64,000 nt of DNA from Roseobacter sp. SK209-2-6 (GTDB taxonomy: Bacteria > Pseudomonadota > Alphaproteobacteria > Rhodobacterales > Rhodobacteraceae): NCBI RefSeq assembly GCF_000169455.1, contig NZ_AAYC01000011.1, forward strand, positions 108,501 through 172,500, given 5' to 3'. The notes beneath the pieces were generated by a model. The model worked only from the letters and a program-made list of their open reading frames with translations, had not been told where the DNA came from and ran no database searches. Each line of letters starts with the position of its first letter. The first letter of the stretch is position 1. The translations under genes and the position numbers were made by a program. Positions 54,055-64,000 of the stretch are shown here, in pieces.

Positions 54055-56847
54055 ATGAGCTTGTACACCGGCTACCTAGCAGAGATTGAAACACGCAAGA
54101 AGGATGGTTTGCATCCTAAGCCGATTGATGATGGTGCTCTTGTAGCCGAGCTGATAGCGCAGATCAAAGACACCAACAATGCGCATCGTGACGCATCCCT
54201 AGACTTCTTTATCTACAACACCTTGCCTGGCACAACTTCGGCAGCTGGCGTGAAAGCCCGCTTCCTAAAAGAAATCATCCTGGGCAAGGAAGCTGTGGAA
54301 GAAATCTCCACCGAATTCGCATTCGAGCTGCTGTCCCATATGAAAGGTGGCCCATCGGTTGAAGTGCTGCTTGATCTTGCTTTGGGCGATGATCAAGAGA
54401 TTGCAAGGCAGGCGGCCGAGGTCCTGAAATCGCAGGTCTTCCTCTATGAAGCAGACACGGATCGCCTGGAAGACGCCTTTAAAGCTGGCAATTCCGTGGC
54501 CAAGGACGTTCTGCAAAGCTATGCTGAAGCGGAGTTTTTCACCAAACTGCCAGACCTCGACGAAGAGATCAAAGTGGTGACCTATATTGCCGGCGAAGGT
54601 GATATTTCAACCGATCTTCTGTCCCCAGGCAATCAGGCGCATTCCCGTTCGGATCGCGAGCTGCATGGCAAGTGCATGATGTCCGAAAAGGCTCAGCAGG
54701 AAATCGAAGCGCTCAAACTGCAGCATCCTGACAAACGCGTGATGCTGATCGCCGAGAAAGGCACAATGGGTGTCGGATCCTCGCGAATGTCTGGCGTCAA
54801 CAACGTTGCACTCTGGACCGGCAAACAGGCTTCTCCCTATGTGCCCTTTGTGAACTACGCGCCCGTTGTTGCCGGCACCAACGGTATTTCGCCGATCTTC
54901 CTGACCACTGTTGGTGTGACGGGCGGCATCGGCTTGGACCTGAAAAACTGGGTCAAGAAGGTCGATGAGGATGGCAATCCGATCCTGAACAACGATGGCA
55001 ACCCTGTTCTTGAGCAGAAATTCTCGGTCGCGACCGGCACCGTTCTGACCATCAACAGCAAGACCAAAAAGCTCTATAGCGAAGATGGTTCGGAAGAGCT
55101 GGTCGACGTGGCCGGTGCCTTCACTCCACAGAAGATGGAGTTCATGAAAGCGGGCGGCTCCTATGCGATCGTCTTTGGCAAGAAATTGCAGACATTTGCC
55201 TGTGAGGCCTTGGGGATTGAGCTGAAATCAGCCTTTGCGCCCTCCAAGGAAATCAGCCATGAGGGTCAGGGCCTGACCGCGGTTGAGAAGATCTTTAACA
55301 AGAATGCCCGCGGCTCTACCCCCGGCAAAACCCTGCACGCTGGATCTGACGTGCGTGTTAAGGTCAATATCGTGGGTTCGCAGGACACCACCGGCCTGAT
55401 GACCAGCCAGGAACTGGAAGCCATGGCGGCGACCGTGATCTCTCCTTCGGTGGATGGGGCCTATCAGTCCGGCTGCCACACGGCTTCGGTCTGGGACCTG
55501 AAGGCGCAGGCCAATATCCCGAAACTGATGTCTTTCATGAATAACTTTGGCCTGATCACCGCACGTGATCCCAAAGACGAATATCACGCCATGACCGATG
55601 TGATCCACAAGGTGCTGAATGACATCACCGTGGATGATTGGGACATCACCATTGGCGGCGACAGCCACACGCGCATGTCCAAAGGTGTTGCTTTTGGCGC
55701 CGACTCCGGAACGGTTGCCCTGGCTCTGGCGACAGGTGAAGCCTCTATGCCGGTCCCTGAATCGGTTAAAGTGACCTTCAAAGGCACAATGGCGGATCAC
55801 ATGGATTTCCGTGATGTGGTTCATGCGACCCAGGCGCAGATGCTGAAACAGCACGGCGACAATGTCTTCCAGGGACGTATCATCGAGGTGCATATCGGCA
55901 CGCTTCTGGCGGACCAGGCCTTTACCTTCACCGACTGGACTGCGGAGATGAAGGCGAAGGCGTCGATCTGTATCTCCAATGATGAGACCCTCATCGGTTC
56001 GCTGGAACTGGCCAAGGGCCGCATCCAGATCATGATCGACAAGGGCATGGACAATGCGGCGGGCACCCTGCAGGGCCTCATCGACAAGGCGGACAAGCGT
56101 ATCGCAGAAATCCGCTCTGGTGAGAACCCCGCGCTGACCCCGGACAGCACTGCCAAGTACTTTGCCGAAGTCGTGGTCGACCTCGACGAGATCGTTGAGC
56201 CGATGATCGCTGACCCAGACGTCAACAATGCTGATGTCTCCAAACGCTATACCCATGACACCATCCGCCCGATCTCTTTCTACGCAGCAGAGAAGAAGGT
56301 TGACCTGGGCTTTGTCGGCTCTTGCATGGTGCATAAGGGTGACATGAAAATCGTCGCCCAGATGCTGAAAAACCTGGAAAAGACCAATGGCGAAGTGAAA
56401 TTCAACGCCCCATTGGTTGTCGCAGCGCCGACCTACAACATCATTGATGAGATGAAGGAAGAGGGCGATTGGGAGATCCTGCAGCGCTACTCTGGCTTTG
56501 AATTTGATGACTTCATGCCAAAGAGCAAGGCCCGCACCGAGTATGAGAATATTCTCTACCTCGAACGTCCGGGCTGTAACCTCTGCATGGGGAACCAGGA
56601 AAAGGCGGCCAAGGGCGACACGGTTCTGGCTACCTCTACCCGCTTGTTCCAAGGCCGCGTTGTGGAAGATAGTGCTGAGAAAAAGGGCGAATCCCTGCTT
56701 GCCTCTACTCCGGTTGTTGTTCTGTCGGCAATCTTGGGCCGCACCCCAACCCTGGAAGAATATAAGGCTGCAGTTGAAGGGATTGATCTGACTAAGTTCG
56801 CCCCGCCCCTGGCTGTTCCGGCAAGTTCCAAGTCGGCTCACTTCTAA
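54055..56847 (+). CDS. acnB: Aconitate hydratase B
   Basis: 930 residues, the size of bifunctional aconitase B. It interconverts citrate and isocitrate with a 4Fe-4S cluster. The N-terminal HEAT-like domain (residues 1-160) is typical for AcnB. Cluster cysteines lie in the C-terminal CNLCMGNQEKAAKGD and, upstream, in FVGSCMVHKGD. The motif ERPGCNLCMGNQ is close to that of E. coli AcnB. It stands alone, with its own upstream region and a terminator 25 bases after the stop. Confidence 0.96.
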   Translation: MSLYTGYLAEIETRKKDGLHPKPIDDGALVAELIAQIKDTNNAHRDASLDFFIYNTLPGTTSAAGVKARFLKEIILGKEAVEEISTEFAFELLSHMKGGPSVEVLLDLALGDDQEIARQAAEVLKSQVFLYEADTDRLEDAFKAGNSVAKDVLQSYAEAEFFTKLPDLDEEIKVVTYIAGEGDISTDLLSPGNQAHSRSDRELHGKCMMSEKAQQEIEALKLQHPDKRVMLIAEKGTMGVGSSRMSGVNNVALWTGKQASPYVPFVNYAPVVAGTNGISPIFLTTVGVTGGIGLDLKNWVKKVDEDGNPILNNDGNPVLEQKFSVATGTVLTINSKTKKLYSEDGSEELVDVAGAFTPQKMEFMKAGGSYAIVFGKKLQTFACEALGIELKSAFAPSKEISHEGQGLTAVEKIFNKNARGSTPGKTLHAGSDVRVKVNIVGSQDTTGLMTSQELEAMAATVISPSVDGAYQSGCHTASVWDLKAQANIPKLMSFMNNFGLITARDPKDEYHAMTDVIHKVLNDITVDDWDITIGGDSHTRMSKGVAFGADSGTVALALATGEASMPVPESVKVTFKGTMADHMDFRDVVHATQAQMLKQHGDNVFQGRIIEVHIGTLLADQAFTFTDWTAEMKAKASICISNDETLIGSLELAKGRIQIMIDKGMDNAAGTLQGLIDKADKRIAEIRSGENPALTPDSTAKYFAEVVVDLDEIVEPMIADPDVNNADVSKRYTHDTIRPISFYAAEKKVDLGFVGSCMVHKGDMKIVAQMLKNLEKTNGEVKFNAPLVVAAPTYNIIDEMKEEGDWEILQRYSGFEFDDFMPKSKARTEYENILYLERPGCNLCMGNQEKAAKGDTVLATSTRLFQGRVVEDSAEKKGESLLASTPVVVLSAILGRTPTLEEYKAAVEGIDLTKFAPPLAVPASSKSAHF

Positions 56848-56872
56848 GTCTCGGATCCATTCGAAAATCCTG

Positions 56873-56905
56873 AAGCGTCGCCATCTTGGCGGCGCTTTTC
56901 TTTTT
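56873..56905 (+). terminator. Intrinsic terminator after acnB
   Basis: AAGCGTCGCC (56873-56882) pairs with GGCGGCGCTT (56888-56897) with one T-G wobble, a five-base loop, followed by TTCTTTTT. Confidence 0.85.
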
Positions 56906-57068
56906 GGGGTCCTTTCTTGTTTTGGCGCCCCTCCGATGCCGAACAGTGGCTCCTGCTCCTTCCCCAAGGCTCCTGATCCGTTGGAATTTTTCCATCGACT
57001 TAATTATACACTTGAATAATTACTGGAATCGCGGCTTACTGCTAGCAGCAATTCCGGGGTGAGACGAC

Positions 57069-57866
57069 ATGGATAGAGCCACAGCTGCGGCGCCAGAGCA
57101 GGAACCAGAGCCTCGTCGAGAAGCCATCCGGGTCGAAAACCTGCATAAATCATTTGGCTCGTTGGAAGTGTTGAAGGGCGTAGATCTGACGGCACAGCAG
57201 GGCGATGTGGTTGCGATCATCGGCGGCTCTGGTTCGGGGAAATCCACCATGCTGCGCTGCATCAATTTCCTCGAGACGCCAAGCTCCGGCAAGATCGTAA
57301 TCGGTGGAGAGGAAGTGGCGATGCGGGCTGATGGCAGCCCGGCCAACCAAAAACAGATCGAACGTATCCGCACCAAGCTCGCAATGGTGTTTCAGCAGTT
57401 CAATCTGTGGACCCACAGGACATTGTTGGAAAACGTGATTGAGGTGCCGGTGCATGTACTGAAAATGCCAAAGCCGCAGGCAATTGAGCGTGCCCGCGAA
57501 TTGCTTGCACGTGTGGGACTTGGCGGCAAGGAAGACACCTTTCCGGCCTATCTTTCTGGTGGTCAACAGCAGCGAGCAGCAATTGCGCGTGCTCTGGCTG
57601 TCGATCCTTCAGCAATGCTGTTTGATGAACCCACCTCTGCCCTTGATCCTGAACTCGTCGGAGAGGTGCTGACCGTCATTCGCGATCTGGCCGCAGAGGG
57701 GCGTACCATGTTGCTAGTCACCCATGAAATGAAGTTTGCGCGCGAGGTCGCGAACCATGTTGTCTACCTCTACCAGGGGCGCATCGAAGAGCAGGGCCCA
57801 CCTGCCGAGGTCTTTGGCAATCCGCAATCAGAGCGTCTGAAACAATTCCTCAGTTCAGTCGGCTGA
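57069..57866 (+). CDS. Polar amino acid ABC transporter ATPase (HisP/OccP type)
   Basis: 265 residues. Walker A is GGSGSGKSTMLRC, the signature LSGGQQQRAA, and Walker B AMLFDEPTSALD; the insertion KIVIGGEEVAMRADGSPANQ is typical of HisP/OccP proteins. It energises uptake of a basic amino acid or opine. It begins an operon ATPase, binding protein, permease, permease. The start has GGGGTGAG before it. Confidence 0.92.
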   Translation: MDRATAAAPEQEPEPRREAIRVENLHKSFGSLEVLKGVDLTAQQGDVVAIIGGSGSGKSTMLRCINFLETPSSGKIVIGGEEVAMRADGSPANQKQIERIRTKLAMVFQQFNLWTHRTLLENVIEVPVHVLKMPKPQAIERARELLARVGLGGKEDTFPAYLSGGQQQRAAIARALAVDPSAMLFDEPTSALDPELVGEVLTVIRDLAAEGRTMLLVTHEMKFAREVANHVVYLYQGRIEEQGPPAEVFGNPQSERLKQFLSSVG

Positions 57867-57905
57867 CAGACCAAGAACCAAATAATTCAACCGGGAGAAA
57901 ACCTC

Positions 57906-58670
57906 ATGAAACTAAAGACACTGCTTGTCGCGGCCACCGCAGCCGCCGCCCTGACTGCTGGCGCTGCCACTGCTGAACAAGTCAAGATCGGCATCGCGGC
58001 GGAACCCTATCCACCGTTCTCCTCACTTGACAGCTCTGGCAATTGGGTCGGCTGGGAGATCGAAGTGATCAATGCTGTATGCGCCGCTGCAGAGCTGGAC
58101 TGCGTTATCACGCCTGTGGCCTGGGATGGCATCATCCCCTCTCTGACCGGGCAGCAGATTGACGCCATCATGGCCTCTATGTCGATCACCGAAGAACGTT
58201 TGAAAACAATCGACTTTTCCGACCCTTACTACAATACGCCTGCGGTTATTGTAGCGGACAAGTCGATGGATATCGCGCCAACGCCAGACTCATTGGCCGG
58301 AAAAATTGTCGGCATCCAAGCCTCGACCATTCACCAGGCCTATGCACAAGAGTACTTCAAAGGCGCTGAGCTGAAGGTCTATCAGACCCAGGACGAAGCA
58401 AACCAGGACCTGTTTGCAGGCCGCATTGACGCAACCCAAGCGGATAGCATTGCTATGGCCGATTTCGTAAACTCCGGAAACGGAAGCTGCTGCGAGATTA
58501 AGGGGGCTGTCGCGGATGACCCTGCAATCCTGGGCCGTGGAGTTGGCGCAGGCGTGCGCAAAGGAGAGACCGAGCTTTTGGAAGCACTGAACAAGGGCAT
58601 CGCTGCGATCCTGGCCGATGGCACCCACGAAAAGATCACCGCAGGCTATTTCACCACCAGCATCTACTAA
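57906..58670 (+). CDS. Periplasmic binding protein for basic amino acids or opines
   Basis: 254 residues with a Sec signal peptide, likely cut after ATA near residue 23. The mature start VKIGIAAEPYPPFSSLDSSG and later WDGIIPSLTGQQIDAIMASM are typical of the LAO/HisJ group (SBP_bac_3). Two cysteines in GNGSCCEIKG are unusual neighbours. The ligand is probably arginine, lysine, histidine, octopine or a relative; it cannot be fixed. Confidence 0.9.
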   Translation: MKLKTLLVAATAAAALTAGAATAEQVKIGIAAEPYPPFSSLDSSGNWVGWEIEVINAVCAAAELDCVITPVAWDGIIPSLTGQQIDAIMASMSITEERLKTIDFSDPYYNTPAVIVADKSMDIAPTPDSLAGKIVGIQASTIHQAYAQEYFKGAELKVYQTQDEANQDLFAGRIDATQADSIAMADFVNSGNGSCCEIKGAVADDPAILGRGVGAGVRKGETELLEALNKGIAAILADGTHEKITAGYFTTSIY

Positions 58671-58679
58671 GGTGCTGCC

Positions 58680-59426
58680 GTGACCGGACTGCTTGAGATA
58701 CTGGGCCTCGGCGCCAGCGCGGAACTGCTGTCGCTGTCGGGCTGGGGCGGCAACCTCCTACGTGGGCTTGCCAATTCCCTGCAAATCGCCTTTGGGGCCT
58801 TTGGGCTGGGGCTGGTGATTGGGCTGTTCGGAGCCTATGGCAAACTCTACGGCGGGAAGGTCACGCGTGATCTTCTCGCCATCTACACTACGGTGATCCG
58901 GGCGGTGCCGGAACTGGTGCTGATCCTGATCCTCTATTACGTGGGCAGCGATATCATCAATCAGATCTCCGAAGCTATGGGCGGTGGTCGCGTTGAAATC
59001 AACGGTGTCGCCGCCGGCATCTGGGTCCTGGGCGTGGTTCAGGGGGCCTATGCCACCGAAGTGCTGCGCGGAGCTATTCAGGCGGTGCCAACCGGGCAGA
59101 TAGAGGCCGCAAAATCCTATGGCATGCCTGCCATTATGATCATGCGACGGGTGACCATTCCCGCGATGATGAGTTTTGCGGTGCCCGGACTGGCAAACCT
59201 CTGGCTGATCGCTACCAAGGATACAGCGCTTCTGGCAGTCGTGGGCTTCAATGAGCTGACACTGGAAACACGTCAAGCGGCCAGCAGCACGCGGGCCTAT
59301 TTCACTTTTTTCCTGGCCGCCGGTTTTCTCTACCTGATGGTAACGCTTTGTTCTGGAGCTGTTTTCGCTCGAATTGAAAAATGGGCTCGGCGTGGACAGC
59401 CTTCGCTCAAGGAGGGCTCCGCATGA
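58680..59426 (+). CDS. Polar amino acid ABC transporter permease (HisQ type)
   Basis: 248 residues from GTG 58680, nine bases after the binding-protein gene. About five hydrophobic helices; LLRGLANSLQIAFGAFGLGL is the usual N-terminal entry, and EAAKSYGMPAIMIMRRVTIPA the ATPase-contact loop. It overlaps the next permease gene by four bases (ATGA). Confidence 0.92.
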   Translation: MTGLLEILGLGASAELLSLSGWGGNLLRGLANSLQIAFGAFGLGLVIGLFGAYGKLYGGKVTRDLLAIYTTVIRAVPELVLILILYYVGSDIINQISEAMGGGRVEINGVAAGIWVLGVVQGAYATEVLRGAIQAVPTGQIEAAKSYGMPAIMIMRRVTIPAMMSFAVPGLANLWLIATKDTALLAVVGFNELTLETRQAASSTRAYFTFFLAAGFLYLMVTLCSGAVFARIEKWARRGQPSLKEGSA

Positions 59427-60199
59427 TCAGCCTAAAGGAGTTGGCGCAGCCCCACCGCATCGTGATGATGGTGCTTTTTGCCCTTTTTGTACTCTGGTGC
59501 GCGATCTCGCTGCGCTGGGATTGGATTCCGAAATATGCCCCCCTTGCGCTGGAAGGGCTTTGGACCACAATCTGGATCCTCGCGGTGAGTACTTTCCTTG
59601 GGTTTCTCCTGGCGATACCTCTGGGCCTCACTCAGGCTATCGGGCCTTGGTACCTGTCCGTTCCGGCCCGCACTTTTTGTACCATCATCCGAGGAACGCC
59701 CCTGCTGTTGCAGATCTGGCTTCTGTACTATGGGTTAGGCTCTCTGTTTCCACAGTTTCCCTGGATCCGTTCATCTGAATTGTGGCCCTATCTGCGTCAG
59801 GCCTGGCCCTATGCGGTTACTGCGTTGACCCTGTCCTATGCAGGATATGAAGGTGAGGTCATGCGCGGGGCCTTTTCCAGTGTCGCTAAGGGCCAACTCG
59901 AAGCGGCCAAGAGTTTTGGCATGCCCCGTTTCACCATGTTCCGCAGGATCTGGCTGCCGCAGGCGATAGGAAATGTACTGCCGACATTGGGTGGTGAAAC
60001 CATACTACAGCTAAAGGCGACCCCCCTGGTGGCCACGATCACCGTGGTGGAAATTTACTCAGTCTCCTCTCGCGTCAGATCGGACACTTTTATCGTCTAT
60101 GAGCCACTGCTGCTTCTGGCATTGGTCTATATGGTTATCGCAGGCTTAATCGGACTTGCCTTCAAACGCTTTGAAAACCGGCTTCCAGATCGCAGCTAG
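59423..60199 (+). CDS. Polar amino acid ABC transporter permease (HisM type)
   Basis: 258 residues from ATG 59423, four bases inside the previous gene with AAGGAGG before it. Features: an N-terminal helix after LAQPHRIVMMVLFALFVLWC, FCTIIRGTPLLLQIWLLYYG, and the contact loop EAAKSFGMPRFTMFRRIWLP. It completes the importer. No clear terminator follows. Confidence 0.92.
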   Translation: MISLKELAQPHRIVMMVLFALFVLWCAISLRWDWIPKYAPLALEGLWTTIWILAVSTFLGFLLAIPLGLTQAIGPWYLSVPARTFCTIIRGTPLLLQIWLLYYGLGSLFPQFPWIRSSELWPYLRQAWPYAVTALTLSYAGYEGEVMRGAFSSVAKGQLEAAKSFGMPRFTMFRRIWLPQAIGNVLPTLGGETILQLKATPLVATITVVEIYSVSSRVRSDTFIVYEPLLLLALVYMVIAGLIGLAFKRFENRLPDRS

Positions 60200-60661
60200 C
60201 TATTCTGCCAACTGTGCCTAAGAAACTGAACCCGTCACAGATTGATGCCGCCTAAAGTTCTCGTTAATTCAGCCTGAACCTCGAAGGCCAAGTGTTTCTT
60301 CCAGCCCAATGCTGGGTGCCGTCGGCGCGGATTATAGATGCCATTGACGTATTCGAAGAATAGCAAACCTCATATGCTTCGCTCCGTAAAGAACTGGGTG
60401 GCCCTTTTTAACACCTCCCTCTCCTCCGGAAGCATATGCTTCTCTTTCAGCAGCTAGGCGAACTCACGTTCCAGATAGAATTGGATGGTGGGTTTCTCTG
60501 GGTTGAGCCGGGCATGCAGCGGTTCAGTGTCGGGAAGCCAATGCCAAATCTGCGGCCACCTGTTTACGCAGCAGTGCGCTCGTCAACGCTACACGTACTG
60601 TTTCTGAACGACGATCCTTGGAGGGATATTGACGTTTGTTTTTACTTTTCTGTTGTGTTTT
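60200..60661. other. Intergenic region with IS3 remnant
   Basis: About 460 bases between the amino acid transporter and the tRNA. The left part (60240-60475) is a decayed IS3-type element; the rest shows no gene. The T-rich end at 60635-60660 is just downstream of the tRNA on the minus strand and may end the rRNA operon. Confidence 0.55.
60240..60475 (-). pseudogene. IS3-family transposase remnant (OrfA end plus OrfB end)
   Basis: On the minus strand the right part encodes EREVLKRATQFFTE, like the end of an IS3 OrfA, after a stop codon within REFA-stop-LLKEKHMLPE. The left part encodes EYVNGIYNPRRRHPALGWK, the typical end of IS3 OrfB transposases. The catalytic middle is missing, so this is an internally deleted, inactive copy. 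Confidence 0.7.
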
Positions 60662-60738
<77 letters not shown>

Positions 60739-60899
60739 ACGCTGTGTTAGTCCTACCGCCTATTCGGCTGCTTGAGGACAGGGTTACGGGCTTCTGAGCG
60801 TATCGCTTTTTGGGCCCGTTTTTCCTCACTTAACGTATAGATTTGTCAGGCGAGGTATTTTTGATTGATCGTTTAGAGAGGATTGTTGGATTTTACTAG

Positions 60900-61015
60900 G
60901 TTTGGCGGTGACCTACTCTCCCAGGGCTTAAGCCCAAGTACCATCGGCGCAAAGGCACTTAACTTCCGGGTTCGGGATGGGACCGGGTGTTTTGCTCTCG
61001 CTATGACCACCAAAC
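60900..61015 (-). rRNA. rrf: 5S ribosomal RNA
   Basis: About 116 bases. The minus strand begins GTTTGGTGGTCATAGCG, contains CCCGAACCCGGAAGTTAAG and ends near GTCACCGCCAAAC, so that the two ends pair as stem I. It lies between 23S and tRNA-fMet. Ends are accurate to a few bases. Confidence 0.95.
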
Positions 61016-61213
61016 CGAGTAAAATCCAAGAACCTGCGGTTCTTGGATTTTCTCGGTTGGCGGCTGGCAGCGTAGTTGCGTGGCAACTGCGCGAGAAGCC
61101 GCACCCGAGTTATGTCACGATGGTGTTTCGTGACACTTCCAAGAGCGCAGGAATACAATCAAGTGTTGTCCAAGTCTTGCTTGGTGCTTTCTGTTTGGCT
61201 GTCTTTTACTGGA

Positions 61214-64000
<2,787 letters not shown>

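Noticed and set aside
55228..56967. Minus-strand open frame of 579 codons
   Set aside because: Antisense to acnB, composition His/Asp/Arg-rich without any family mark; a GC-bias shadow.

Overview
The window looks like a chromosomal piece of a marine Roseobacter-clade alphaproteobacterium (Rhodobacteraceae, near Ruegeria, Phaeobacter or Leisingera). The evidence is the gene repertoire (tmoXWV-tdm, dmmDABC, gmaS-mgsABC), moderately high GC with alphaproteobacterial codon use, and a 3'-terminal rRNA operon with an initiator tRNA behind 5S. Species cannot be fixed from this sequence alone.

Layout. 1-5.9 kb: the C-terminus of an OsmC-like protein, then a pyruvate dehydrogenase operon (aceE homodimeric E1, aceF, and an lpd that carries its own lipoyl domain). 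5.9-6.4 kb: remains of an IS5-type transposase. 6.4-16.4 kb: a predicted amine/polyamine catabolic locus made of a LuxR-type regulator, a class III aminotransferase, a trimethylamine-dehydrogenase-like flavoprotein, a PotABCD-type ABC transporter and a PuuC-like aldehyde dehydrogenase. 16.7-28.2 kb: a leftward operon with an acyl-CoA ligase, a natural fusion of a LivF-type ABC ATPase to an amidase, LivG/LivM/LivH components, a Tat-type binding protein and a flotillin, headed by a cytosolic AmiC-like sensor and a divergent MarR regulator. 28.2-29.6 kb: decayed sequence.

29.6-51.0 kb: a methylated-amine island. TmoXWV imports trimethylamine N-oxide and Tdm splits it to dimethylamine plus formaldehyde. 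DmmABC with DmmD converts dimethylamine to methylamine. GmaS and MgsABC turn methylamine into N-methylglutamate. An Amt-family transporter, a truncated hemoglobin, a DMT exporter and three regulators (XRE-cupin, LysR, GlxA/AraC type) accompany them. Trimethylamine monooxygenase and N-methylglutamate dehydrogenase are not in the window. A repeated TTTCC-N5-GGAAA-like dyad lies before several of these genes and may mark one regulon.

51.1-54.0 kb: a broken WYL regulator, a small unknown protein and a truncated IS30 element. 54-60.2 kb: acnB and a polar amino acid ABC transporter. 60.2-64 kb: an IS3 remnant, then on the minus strand tRNA-fMet, 5S and most of 23S rRNA.

The two most novel-looking systems are (1) the transporter whose ATPase is fused to an amidase, co-encoded with a flotillin and an acyl-CoA ligase, which suggests an uptake-hydrolyse-activate route for an unknown amide, and (2) the flavoprotein amine dehydrogenase whose aromatic pocket is replaced by polar and acidic residues next to a polyamine-type transporter.
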